A program made the translations under genes and the position numbers. DNA of 64,000 nucleotides from Actinomyces marmotae (GTDB lineage Bacteria > Actinomycetota > Actinomycetes > Actinomycetales > Actinomycetaceae). Positions within the stretch are counted from its first letter, which is position 1. Each line of letters opens with the position of its first letter. The stretch is from positions 1,054,001 through 1,118,000 of the forward strand of contig NZ_CP053642.1 in the NCBI RefSeq assembly GCF_013177295.1, written 5' to 3'. The notes below the pieces were generated by a model that was not told the origin of the DNA, did no database searches, and saw only the letters and a program-made list of their open reading frames with translations. Positions 8,342 to 15,865 of this stretch are shown here, in pieces.

Positions 8342-9364
8342 GTGCCTTCCTTCCTCCCCCTTCCCACCGTCGGCCGCGCCAAGCGCCGCGGCCCGGCCCT
8401 CGGCGCGCTCGTTCTGAGCGCGGCCCTGGCGTTGGGCGCCTGCGGTGACGTCTCAGAGCGCGCCTCCGACGCGACTCCCACCACCCCGGCAGCGACCGCC
8501 TCGCCCGTGAAGCCGTTGACCGGCGTCGACTGCTCCACGCTGACCATCGACTCCGATTCCCCCGCGCTGCCGGCCGTCAGCGGTGATCCTGGCGCCCAGC
8601 CGACCCTCACCTGGAGCGGCCAGGCCGCGCCGGCGAACCTGACCGTCAAGACCCTCAACGAGGGGACGGGAGACGCGGTCGCGAGCACCGACGTCGTCAC
8701 CGCCTCCTATGTCGGTTGGGAGTGGGGCGGCAACACCGCGTTCGACTCCTCCTATAAGCGCGGGGCCCCGACGCCCTTCAGCCTCCAGCAGGTAGTCCCG
8801 GGGTGGACCTGCGGGTTGGCCGGCCACAGGGTCGGCGAGCGCGTGCTCATGTCGATCCCGCCGGAGCTCGGCTACGGCCAGGGCATCGCCAAGCCCGGCT
8901 CCGGGAAGCCCGAGGGCCCGCTGGTGTTCGTCGTCGAGATCGTCTCGAAGACCTCCCCCCAGGACGTCGACTCCGCCGTCTCGACGGCCACCCCGGAGGG
9001 CGAGGACAAGGCGGCCGCTCGCGGGATCACGGTGACCGGGGCACCCGGCACCGAGTCGACGATCAGCGTGGCCTCCGGAGCCACGGAGCCCACCGAGCCC
9101 GAGGTCATCGTGCTGGCCCGCGGCACGGGTCAGCCCCTGACCGCCAACTCCACCGTCGCGGCGAACGTCGCCTACTCCACATGGGACGGCTCCCGGACCG
9201 GCTCCACCTGGAAGGACGGCGGCCTCCAGACCGTGAACACGGCCCAGATCAAGGGCCTGGAGGGGGTGCCCGCCGGGTCGCGCGTCATCGTGCTGACCCC
9301 GCCCGCCCGGGGCGGTTCGGCACCGTCGCTCGCCTACGTGATGGACCTGGGCAAGGCCCTCTGA
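8342..9364 (+). CDS. FKBP-type peptidyl-prolyl isomerase lipoprotein
   Basis: A 340-residue exported lipoprotein predicted to catalyse proline isomerisation in proteins outside the membrane. The signal peptide ends in the lipobox LGAC (Cys34). After a Thr/Ala/Pro-rich spacer, an FKBP domain runs from about residue 95 to 205, with VVTASYVGW, FDSSYKRGAP, VVPGWTCGLAGHRVGERVLMSIP and GYGQG. A second, weaker FKBP-like segment fills the C-terminal 90 residues and lacks several binding-pocket residues. GTG at 8342 is chosen because AGAGG lies seven bases upstream. The gene is 70 bases after erpA but probably an independent unit. Confidence 0.9.
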   Translation: MPSFLPLPTVGRAKRRGPALGALVLSAALALGACGDVSERASDATPTTPAATASPVKPLTGVDCSTLTIDSDSPALPAVSGDPGAQPTLTWSGQAAPANLTVKTLNEGTGDAVASTDVVTASYVGWEWGGNTAFDSSYKRGAPTPFSLQQVVPGWTCGLAGHRVGERVLMSIPPELGYGQGIAKPGSGKPEGPLVFVVEIVSKTSPQDVDSAVSTATPEGEDKAAARGITVTGAPGTESTISVASGATEPTEPEVIVLARGTGQPLTANSTVAANVAYSTWDGSRTGSTWKDGGLQTVNTAQIKGLEGVPAGSRVIVLTPPARGGSAPSLAYVMDLGKAL

Positions 9365-9445
9365 CCCGTGTGACCGCCCCTCAGGGGCGCGAGGGGAGGC
9401 AGTGGCATCCTGCCGCTCATCCCGCGCGCTCCTCAGGTGACGATG

Positions 9446-9486
9446 AGAGGGCCCCGCGACCGAATGATCGGTCGCGGGGCCCTCTT
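9446..9486. terminator. Strong bidirectional terminator
   Basis: A perfect 18-bp stem (9446-9463 with 9468-9485) closes a 4-base loop, ATGA, between the convergent FKBP (+) and superoxide dismutase (-) genes. Confidence 0.9.
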
Positions 9487-9532
9487 ATCCTGCGGCCGGG
9501 GCCGGAGGCGAGACCCGCTCGGGGCTCAGGAG

Positions 9533-10159
9533 TCAGGAGGCGTTGATGATCTCAGAGCGCTTGGAGGTGGCCAGGGCCAGGCTCTCGGAGACGTTCTGCC
9601 AGTTGGCGATGTTCCAGATCGCCTTGACGTAGTCCGCCTTGACGTTGAGGTAGTCGAGGTAGAAGGCGTGCTCCCACATGTCCACGAGGAAGAGGGGGAG
9701 GGTGCCCGCGGGGAGGTTCGACTGGTGGTCGAAGAGCTGGAAGATGACCAGCTTGCCGGACAGCACGTCGAAGGCGAGCATCGCCCAGCCCGATCCCTGG
9801 ATGCCCAGGGCGGCGGCCGTGAACTGGGCCTGGAACTGCTTGAAGGAGCCGAAAGAGTCCTTGATGGCCTCGGCCAGCTCGCCCTCGGGCTCGCCGCCGG
9901 CGTTCGGGGCGAGGTTCTTCCAGAAGATCGTGTGGTTGGTGTGGCCGGCCAGGTTGAAGGCGAGGTTCTTCTCCCACAGGTTGATGGCGGCGAAGTCGTT
10001 CGCCTCCCGGGCGGCGGCCAGGGCGTCGAGCGCGGCGTTCGCGCCCGCGACATAGGCGGCGTGGTGCTTGTCGTGGTGGAGCTCCATGATGCGCCCGGAG
10101 ATGTGGGGCTCGAGGGCGGCGTAGTCGTAGGGGAGTTCGGGAAGGGTGTAGACGGCCAT
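9533..10159 (-). CDS. sodA: Superoxide dismutase, Mn/Fe family
   Basis: A 208-residue cytoplasmic enzyme that converts superoxide to hydrogen peroxide and oxygen. The N-terminal [19 protein letters not shown], the helical [13 protein letters not shown] motif, [15 protein letters not shown] and the C-terminal [11 protein letters not shown] carry the four metal ligands (three His and one Asp). Length is normal. Metal choice between Mn and Fe cannot be fixed, although manganese is common in actinobacteria. GAAAGG stands eight bases before the ATG. It is transcribed alone, away from the receiver-like gene. Confidence 0.96.
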   Translation of the reverse strand: MAVYTLPELPYDYAALEPHISGRIMELHHDKHHAAYVAGANAALDALAAAREANDFAAINLWEKNLAFNLAGHTNHTIFWKNLAPNAGGEPEGELAEAIKDSFGSFKQFQAQFTAAALGIQGSGWAMLAFDVLSGKLVIFQLFDHQSNLPAGTLPLFLVDMWEHAFYLDYLNVKADYVKAIWNIANWQNVSESLALATSKRSEIINAS

Positions 10160-10343
10160 GCGGCGTGCCTTTCAAGTCGGTGGGCGAATCCAGTCCGGCG
10201 ACGAGGCGCTGGGACTGAGGTCCTGGAAGTGCTCCCATCGTAGGTCGCCGAGTCAGGAGCGGGTAGCCGAGCGCGCCCTGCCCGCCTGTGATTACACTGA
10301 CCGCTGAACGCCTTGCCGCCCAGACCGTCCTTTGGAGGACCTC

Positions 10344-10796
10344 ATGACCACCAATGACTCCCCTGGCGCCGCCGATCGCCTCGAACTCCTCATCTTCTCC
10401 GACGATGCCAATGTCCGCCGCGAGGTCATTGAGGGCATCGGACGGCGTCCCGCGAAGGGAATGCCGTTTGTGACCTGGTTCGAGGCGGCCACCGCCGAGG
10501 GCGTGCGCCTGGCGATGAAGGACCGCGCCGAGGCCGGCCAGAAGCCCTTCGACGCGCTCGTGCTCGATGCCGAAGTCAAGAAGTACGGCGGCATGGGCCT
10601 GGCCCACGAGCTCTTCACCGAGATGGACCGCCGCCCCCCGGTGCTGCTCCTGACCGCCCGCCCCCAGGATGACTGGCTGGCCGCCTGGTCCAAGGTCGAG
10701 GCCGTCGTTCCCCGGCCCCTGGAGCCCCTGGCCCTCCAGGAGGGCATCGTCGCGGCGCTCCGCGCCCGCCGGGGCAGCGTCGTCGCCGCGGGCTGA
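10344..10796 (+). CDS. Stand-alone receiver-like protein, no output domain
   Basis: A 150-residue protein with the fold pattern of a response regulator receiver domain and nothing else. The acidic pair is Asp20-Asp21 in LIFSDDAN. The likely phosphoacceptor is Asp75 in ALVLDAEV, and the switch Thr is Thr104 in LLLTARP. The conserved lysine of the last strand is replaced by Arg124 (VVPRPLEP), so phosphotransfer may be altered or absent. GGAGG lies five bases before the ATG. No histidine kinase is nearby. Partner and role are unknown. Confidence 0.72.
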   Translation: MTTNDSPGAADRLELLIFSDDANVRREVIEGIGRRPAKGMPFVTWFEAATAEGVRLAMKDRAEAGQKPFDALVLDAEVKKYGGMGLAHELFTEMDRRPPVLLLTARPQDDWLAAWSKVEAVVPRPLEPLALQEGIVAALRARRGSVVAAG

Positions 10797-10859
10797 CCGC
10801 AGGACTGAGGGCGGGCTGCACCGGGACGGGCTCAGGCCCGGTCGATCCTCCGCGCCACC

Positions 10860-10875
10860 GGGCGCTGAGGCGCCC
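10860..10875. terminator. Possible weak terminator hairpin
   Basis: A 6-bp perfect GC stem with a TGAG loop lies between convergent genes. A second short inverted repeat precedes it around 10820-10842. Neither has a T tract. Confidence 0.3.
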
Positions 10876-10953
10876 TGGGGCGCTCCCGTCGGGCCCGTCG
10901 GGCCTGATGAGGGCGCTGCGGGGCCGAACCCGCCCCTGGCGATACCTCTCGGC

Positions 10954-12693
10954 TCAACCCGCGTCGATGACCCGTTGGTGGCGGGCCGCGGCGCCGATGG
11001 GCCAGGCCAGGACCGAGGGATCGCCGTCGACCTCGACGAGGCGGGCGCCGTCGTCGAGGACCCAGGAGGCCAGCAGCAGCGTCTCCTCCACGCTGGCCGC
11101 CTGTCCCACACGCTCGGGGCGGTCGACGACCTGGGCCGTGGCGCGCAGGTCGTCGACGTAGGGGCGCGGGTCCGCGCCGGGCGGGCTGACGAGCGAGCCC
11201 GCCAACTTCCCCCAGCGCACGGCCACGAGCTCCCAGCCCCCCGCCTCGCGGCGCCTGGCCGCGATGAGGTGCGGGCAGGCGAGCAGGGGCCTGGCGGTCT
11301 CCGCGCGGCGCGCGCCCAGCAGGAGTGAGCGCAGGCGGGAAGTCCACGCGCCCGCCTCCTCGTAGCGCTCGCGCTCGGCCAGGGCGGCCACGCGCTCAAG
11401 GATGGGCGCGGCCACGAGATCGATGCGTCCGGCCAGGGCCTGGCGCGCGGTTCTGGCGTCGGCGGGGGAGTCATGGACCGAGGCCTGGCGCAGGTCTGTG
11501 CCGTCCCAGGCGCTCAACCGCAGGACCGACTCGGCGGCCCGCTGCGCCTCCAATCCGCTGGCGCGGGACGGGAAGGGGCCCACGGCCTCGGGGGCGTCGT
11601 CGGTGGGGAGCGCCGTGGTCAGCGCCAGGCGTGGGCCGAGGCCGCCGCGCCCCTGGGCCACGCGCAGCCAGGGCTGGCGCTGGGGCGCGCGGGAGCGGCG
11701 GTTGAGGGGAGGGTCGAGCTCGGCGATGAGGCGCAGCTCGCGAACGCGGGCCTCGATCTCGGTGGGGGTCTCGATGTGGCGCACGCTGACGGCGGTGTCG
11801 AGCATGCGCGCGATGCGACCGCGCTTCTCCGCGGCGGTGAAGTAGGAGCGCACGCGCCGGCGCAGGTCGGAGGCGCTGCCAATGTAGAGCGCCTGCCCGG
11901 CGGGGGAGCGGAACTGGTAGACGCCGGGCGCGTGGGGGAGCGGGTCGGCTAGGTGGGCCTTGGCGCGGCGTTTGGCGGGAACGGGGTCCGCGGCGGTGGA
12001 CAGGTCCTCCACGTGGGTGATGCCCAGCGGCGCGAGGGCCTCGAGGGCGGCGTGGAGGACGTCAACGGTGGCGCGGGCGTCGTCGAGGGCGCGGTGCGTG
12101 GGACGGGTGGGGGAGCCGACGAAGGAGGCGAGGGTGCCGAGCCTGTGGTTGGGGACGTCGGCCCGCGACCAGGCCCGGCGCGCCAGGGCGAGGGTGTCGA
12201 CGACGCGGGGCTCGTCCCAGGGCAGGCCCAGAGCGCGGGCGGCCCCCCGCAGGTGGCCGACGTCGAATCGGGCGTTGTGTGCCACGAGGATCGGGCCGGC
12301 GGCCCCGCCGTCGGCCGGGGAGGATCGGCGGGACCAGGCCAGGAAGGCGGCGAGCGCCTCCGCAAGGGGCGGCGCGGTGGCGACCATGGCGTTGGTGATC
12401 CCGGTGAGCAGCGTGATCTGGGCGGGGATGGGCGCGCCGGGGTTCGCCAGGGTGGAGAACTCGTCGTCGACGATGCCGCCGCGCACGCGGACGGCCCCGA
12501 TCTCGGTGATGGCGTGGGCCCCTGGGCCCGCGCCGGTGGTCTCCAGGTCGACGACGACGAAGGTCGCCTCGCGCAGGGGCGTGCCCATGTCCTCGAAGGA
12601 GCTCTGAGTCCCGGCGGCGCCCCATGGGCGGCAGGCCGCGGCGGCGGGGCGAGGATCGCGGGCGCCGTCGGTCGAACGTGTGGGTGGGGGCAC
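10954..12693 (-). CDS. DEDD-family 3'-5' exonuclease fused to a UvrC-like GIY-YIG nuclease
   Basis: A 579-residue fusion. Residues about 42-225 form a DnaQ-type exonuclease with VVVDLETTG (first two acidic ligands), LVAHNARFDVGHL and HRALDDARATVDVL (HxAxxD). Residues about 245-330 form a GIY-YIG domain as in UvrC/Cho (APGVYQFRSPAGQALYIGSASDLRRRVRSYF). The remainder resembles UvrC-associated sequence. This architecture is known in actinobacteria (from memory, like M. tuberculosis Rv2191) and suggests a DNA repair nuclease with incision and trimming activities. A GTG start is supported by TAGCCT six bases upstream; an ATG at 12588 would remove a disordered 35-residue extension. Confidence 0.87.
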   Translation of the reverse strand: MPPPTRSTDGARDPRPAAAACRPWGAAGTQSSFEDMGTPLREATFVVVDLETTGAGPGAHAITEIGAVRVRGGIVDDEFSTLANPGAPIPAQITLLTGITNAMVATAPPLAEALAAFLAWSRRSSPADGGAAGPILVAHNARFDVGHLRGAARALGLPWDEPRVVDTLALARRAWSRADVPNHRLGTLASFVGSPTRPTHRALDDARATVDVLHAALEALAPLGITHVEDLSTAADPVPAKRRAKAHLADPLPHAPGVYQFRSPAGQALYIGSASDLRRRVRSYFTAAEKRGRIARMLDTAVSVRHIETPTEIEARVRELRLIAELDPPLNRRSRAPQRQPWLRVAQGRGGLGPRLALTTALPTDDAPEAVGPFPSRASGLEAQRAAESVLRLSAWDGTDLRQASVHDSPADARTARQALAGRIDLVAAPILERVAALAERERYEEAGAWTSRLRSLLLGARRAETARPLLACPHLIAARRREAGGWELVAVRWGKLAGSLVSPPGADPRPYVDDLRATAQVVDRPERVGQAASVEETLLLASWVLDDGARLVEVDGDPSVLAWPIGAAARHQRVIDAG

Positions 12694-12699
12694 GGTGCG

Positions 12700-12705
12700 A
12701 GGCTA
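12700..12705 (-). promoter_or_regulatory. -10 box of the leaderless exonuclease gene
   Basis: TAGCCT on the minus strand is followed by six bases and the GTG start, with no ribosome-binding site. Confidence 0.5.
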
Positions 12706-12799
12706 GACTTCGTGATGCGATCGCTCCAAGGGCGCCCCGCCGGGCCCGTGGGGCGGATGCGAGCGCCACCAGTAGGAGTCAATAGCGCAGGAGGCCCCC

Positions 12800-13663
12800 G
12801 TGGGATACCGAGGCATGAAGGCCGCCGCCGGCCCCGCCCTGGAGATGCTCTACCAGCCCTGGATCCGGGGCGAGGAGCGCATTCCCGCCGAGGGTGCGGC
12901 GATCCTCGCTTCGAACCACCTGGCGGTTATCGACTCGTTCTTCCTGCCGCTGCTCATTGACCGCGAGGTGGCGTTCATCGGCAAGTCCGACTACTTCACC
13001 GGCAAGGGCGTCAAGGGCTGGGCGGTCAAGCGCTTCATGACCGCCGTGGGCACGATCCCGGTGGACCGCTCGGGCGGCAAGGCCTCGCAGGCGGCCCTCC
13101 AGGCGGGGATCGACCGGTTGCGGGCGGGTGAGTTGTTCGGCATCTACCCGGAGGGCACGCGCAGCCCCGATGGCCGCATGTACCGGGGCAAGACGGGCGT
13201 GGCGCGCATCGCCCTGGCCACGGGCGCGCCGATCATCCCGGTGGCGATGATCGGCTCGAATATCGCCCAGCCGATCGGCCAGGTCATCCCATCGACGCGC
13301 CACCGCGTGGGCATCGTGGTGGGCGAGCCGCTGGACTTCTCCCGCTACCGGGGCCTGGAGAACGACCGCTTCGTGCTGCGCTCCATCACCGACGAGGTCA
13401 TGTACGCGCTCATGTCCCTGTCAGGGCAGGAGTACGTGGACGTCTACGCGGCGGACGTAAAGAAGCTGATGGACGCCGAGAGGATCACGGCCCTGGAGGC
13501 CACAGACCGCCTGCTGGCGCAGCAGGCCGGCTCCCGCCCCGCCGCCGCCCCCGTGGCGGCCCCCGGCGGCCGCCCCGCCCCTGAGGTGAGCGTCCCCGAG
13601 CCTCCCGCCGATGAGGGCGATGATGGCGATGAGGCGGATGAGGAGTCCACCCCGGAGTCCTGA
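12800..13663 (+). CDS. 1-acyl-sn-glycerol-3-phosphate acyltransferase (PlsC family)
   Basis: A 287-residue membrane-associated acyltransferase expected to add the second acyl chain to lysophosphatidic acid in phospholipid synthesis. The catalytic NHxxxxD motif is SNHLAVIDSF (about residue 36), and the substrate-binding motif is YPEGTRSPDGRMYRGKTGVARIA (about residues 115-137). The last 60 residues are Pro/Ala-rich and end in an acidic tail, probably disordered. The GTG start has GGAGG five bases upstream. From memory, a homologue lies near aroG and pknL in M. tuberculosis, as here. Confidence 0.91.
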   Translation: MGYRGMKAAAGPALEMLYQPWIRGEERIPAEGAAILASNHLAVIDSFFLPLLIDREVAFIGKSDYFTGKGVKGWAVKRFMTAVGTIPVDRSGGKASQAALQAGIDRLRAGELFGIYPEGTRSPDGRMYRGKTGVARIALATGAPIIPVAMIGSNIAQPIGQVIPSTRHRVGIVVGEPLDFSRYRGLENDRFVLRSITDEVMYALMSLSGQEYVDVYAADVKKLMDAERITALEATDRLLAQQAGSRPAAAPVAAPGGRPAPEVSVPEPPADEGDDGDEADEESTPES

Positions 13664-13696
13664 GACCGCTCACGGCGAAGGCCGATCAGTCTCAGG
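13659..13696. terminator. Inverted repeat overlapping two convergent stop codons
   Basis: An 8-bp inverted repeat (13659-13666 with 13689-13696) contains the stop codon of the acyltransferase in one arm and that of the small lipoprotein in the other. It could act as a shared terminator. Confidence 0.35.
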
Positions 13697-13940
13697 CGGC
13701 CGGCACCAGGGACGCCCCCCAGGCCGCCAGGACGGCGAGGGCCCTGGTCTCATCGACTGCGGTGGGCTCGCTGGCGCCGGTGGCCGCCGCGCCGCGGGCC
13801 GATGACGGCGCTTGACCGGACGAGCAGGCGGCGAGGAGCGCGGCCACTGGAAGGGCCGCCACCCCCGTCAGCGCCGTGCGTCGGCTCAGCGAGGGCGGGG
13901 CAGGGGGGAAGATCGCGATCTGAGGGCGACGGACGCGCAT
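13692..13940 (-). CDS. Very small Tat-exported lipoprotein, unknown function
   Basis: An 82-residue protein that is almost all export signal. A twin-arginine motif SRRTALTG (residues 19-26) precedes a hydrophobic stretch and the lipobox LLAAC (Cys39). Only about 43 residues would remain after processing, rich in Ala/Ser/Gly and without a recognisable domain. AGG precedes the ATG at 13940 by five bases; an upstream ATG at 13955 is less likely. The short length suggests either a small surface peptide or the remnant of a longer lipoprotein that lost its 3' part. Confidence 0.6.
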   Translation of the reverse strand: MRVRRPQIAIFPPAPPSLSRRTALTGVAALPVAALLAACSSGQAPSSARGAAATGASEPTAVDETRALAVLAAWGASLVPAA

Positions 13941-13986
13941 GGGACCTACTTTCATAAATGGCGACTATGGCAGTGGAGGATGCCAT

Positions 13987-14005
13987 AACCGAACTCTATT
14001 CGGTT
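13987..14005. repeat. Short inverted repeat in a divergent promoter region
   Basis: AACCGAA and TTCGGTT (7 bp each) flank a 5-base spacer between the small lipoprotein (-) and the phosphofructokinase (+). It could be an operator. Confidence 0.3.
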
Positions 14006-14098
14006 TGCTGCGGCTAGAGCCGACGGTTTCGCTCTGGGGGAGACTGAGACCGGGGAGGCGGCGGCCAGCGGCGCCAGCGCCCTCCGGGCATGCACGGC

Positions 14099-14104
14099 TA
14101 GGAT
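14099..14104 (+). promoter_or_regulatory. -10 box of the phosphofructokinase gene
   Basis: TAGGAT lies 39 bases before the ATG, giving a leader of about 33 bases that holds the GAAAGG ribosome-binding site. Confidence 0.45.
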
Positions 14105-14143
14105 TGAGGCTGTCACTTCTCAACCTTCACCGAAAGGCCCACG

Positions 14144-15373
14144 ATGACGATCCGTCGCGTCGCCCTGCTCACCGCGGGCGGCTTCGCCCCCTGCCTGTCC
14201 GCCGCCGTCGGCGACCTCATCGAGCGCTACACCGAGGTCGCTCCCGACGTCGAGATCATCGCCTACCAGTACGGCTACCACGGCCTGCTCACCGGCAACT
14301 ACATCGTCGTCGACGCCGAGGGCCGCAAGAACGCCGGCCTCCTGCGCGAGTTCGGCGGCTCCCCGATCGGCAACTCCCGCGTCAAGCTCACCAACGCCAA
14401 GAACCTCGTCGAGCGCGGCCTGGTGGCCGAGGGCGTCAACCCCCTGGAGTTCGCGGCCGAGCAGCTGCGCAAGGACGGCGTCGACGTCCTGCACACCATC
14501 GGCGGTGACGACACCAACACCACCGCCGCGGACCTGGCCGCCTACCTCCACGACAACGGCTACGAGCTCACCGTCGTCGGCCTGCCCAAGACCATCGACA
14601 ACGATGTCGTGCCGGTCCGCCAGTCCCTCGGCGCCTGGACCGCCGCTGAGGAGGGCGCCGGATTCGCCTTCAACGTCATCGGCGAGCACCGCTCCAACCC
14701 GCGCATGCTCATCATCCACGAGTGCATGGGCCGCAACTGCGGCTACCTCACCGCGGAGACCGCCCGCCGCTACCACGAGCTGCTCGACACCAAGCAGTGG
14801 GCCCCCTCGCTGGGCCTGACCAAGGAGCGCTGGGACGTGCACGCCGTCTTCCTGCCCGAGGTCAAGCTCGACATCGCCGCTGAGGCCGAGCGCCTCAAGG
14901 CGATCATGGACAAGCAGGGCAACGTCAACGTCTTCCTGTCCGAGGGCGCCGGCGTGCCCGAGATCATCGCGGAGATGGAGGCCAAGGGCGAGGAGGTCCA
15001 GCGCGACCCCTTCGGCCACGTCAAGCTCGACACCATCAACCCCGGCCAGTGGTTCGCCAAGCGGTTCGCCGAGCGGATCGGCGCTGAGAAGGTCATGGTC
15101 CAGAAGTCCGGCTACTACTCGCGCGCCGCCGCCGCCAACGCAGAGGACCTCGCCCTCATCAAGCAGATGTGCGACCTCGCGGTCGACTGCGCCTTGCGCG
15201 GGGAGTCGGGCGTCATCGGCCAGGACGAGGAGAACGGTGACGCCCTGGGCGCCATCCCGTTCCCGCGCATCGCCGGCGGAAAGCCCTTCGACATCACCCA
15301 GCCCTGGTTCACCGAGCTCATGAGCGAGCTCGGCCAGGCCGTCGTCCCGGCCGGCACGGCCTCGGAGCACTGA
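14144..15373 (+). CDS. 6-phosphofructokinase, pyrophosphate-dependent type
   Basis: A 409-residue glycolytic enzyme interconverting fructose 6-phosphate and fructose 1,6-bisphosphate. Two positions point to pyrophosphate rather than ATP: the GGDDT motif at residues 120-124, with a second Asp where ATP enzymes have Gly, and PKTIDND at 148-154, with Lys where ATP enzymes usually have Gly. The substrate-binding MGRNCGYLTAETARRYHE region follows. PPi-dependent phosphofructokinase activity is known from oral Actinomyces. GAAAGG stands six bases before the ATG. The gene is monocistronic and ends at a strong hairpin. Confidence 0.93.
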   Translation: MTIRRVALLTAGGFAPCLSAAVGDLIERYTEVAPDVEIIAYQYGYHGLLTGNYIVVDAEGRKNAGLLREFGGSPIGNSRVKLTNAKNLVERGLVAEGVNPLEFAAEQLRKDGVDVLHTIGGDDTNTTAADLAAYLHDNGYELTVVGLPKTIDNDVVPVRQSLGAWTAAEEGAGFAFNVIGEHRSNPRMLIIHECMGRNCGYLTAETARRYHELLDTKQWAPSLGLTKERWDVHAVFLPEVKLDIAAEAERLKAIMDKQGNVNVFLSEGAGVPEIIAEMEAKGEEVQRDPFGHVKLDTINPGQWFAKRFAERIGAEKVMVQKSGYYSRAAAANAEDLALIKQMCDLAVDCALRGESGVIGQDEENGDALGAIPFPRIAGGKPFDITQPWFTELMSELGQAVVPAGTASEH

Positions 15374-15432
15374 GGCGGGGATATCCCGGCCGGCCGACCA
15401 GGCAGACCCGGTCGACCCGGCCAGAACCGCCA

Positions 15433-15476
15433 CTGGGGGCGGGCGGCGCCACGCGCGTGGCGCCGCCCGCCCCCAG
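15433..15476. terminator. Strong GC-rich terminator hairpin after the phosphofructokinase gene
   Basis: A 44-bp perfect inverted repeat (22 bp per arm, no spacer; at least 20 bp can pair around a tetraloop) lies 60 bases after the stop codon. Confidence 0.85.
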
Positions 15477-15529
15477 GCGCGTCCTTAGAGCCTATGGGCG
15501 CGCCATCTCAGGCGAGGGGAGTGGGAATC

Positions 15530-15701
15530 GCACGCTCGCAACGGGAGCGCTCCGACTTTTCGTTGGAATGGCGTGGGCGCTGAACGCGCCCGGAGTCTCC
15601 CGTGTGCATTCGGGCTTCGAATGCACACGGGAGACCCCGCGGCCCGAGATTGCTTCGCGTGATTCCAACGTTCTGAATCCTGAGGCGTCCTCCGAGCGTG
15701 C
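15530..15701. repeat. 172-bp concentric imperfect palindrome, non-coding
   Basis: This fills most of the only gene-free stretch above 300 bases (15374-15865). Three pairs of inverted blocks share one centre near 15615.5: 15530-15538 with 15693-15701 (9 bp), 15561-15569 with 15662-15670 (9 bp), and 15595-15612 with 15618-15635 (18 bp perfect, 5-base loop). The intervening arm sequences do not match well. Open reading frames across it are short and mirror each other between strands, as expected for a palindrome, and none has a ribosome-binding site. It could be a MITE-like element, a dispersed intergenic repeat or a large structured leader. Confidence 0.8.
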
Positions 15702-15852
15702 AACTCTGGGTCTCAGCGGGCCGTCGGCGATCGGCTGACGTTGCCGTGGTGCTCGAACGGAGGGGCGGCGGCGGTTGTCCAGCCCGTGTCCAGCCCGGGC
15801 TGGCCCTGATCCCGGCATGCGGTGGGGGAGGGGGGCCCGTCCCGCCCTGACC

Positions 15853-15858
15853 TATGCT
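15853..15858 (+). promoter_or_regulatory. -10 box of the DAHP synthase gene
   Basis: TATGCT is seven bases upstream of the GTG start, consistent with leaderless transcription downstream of the large palindrome. Confidence 0.45.
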
Positions 15859-15865
15859 GATCGGC

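Noticed and set aside
15457..15738. Short open frames on both strands across the 172-bp palindrome.
   Set aside because: The peptides mirror each other because of the palindrome (both contain a CTRETP stretch), have no ribosome-binding site and do not look like a Trp/Phe/Tyr-rich attenuator leader.
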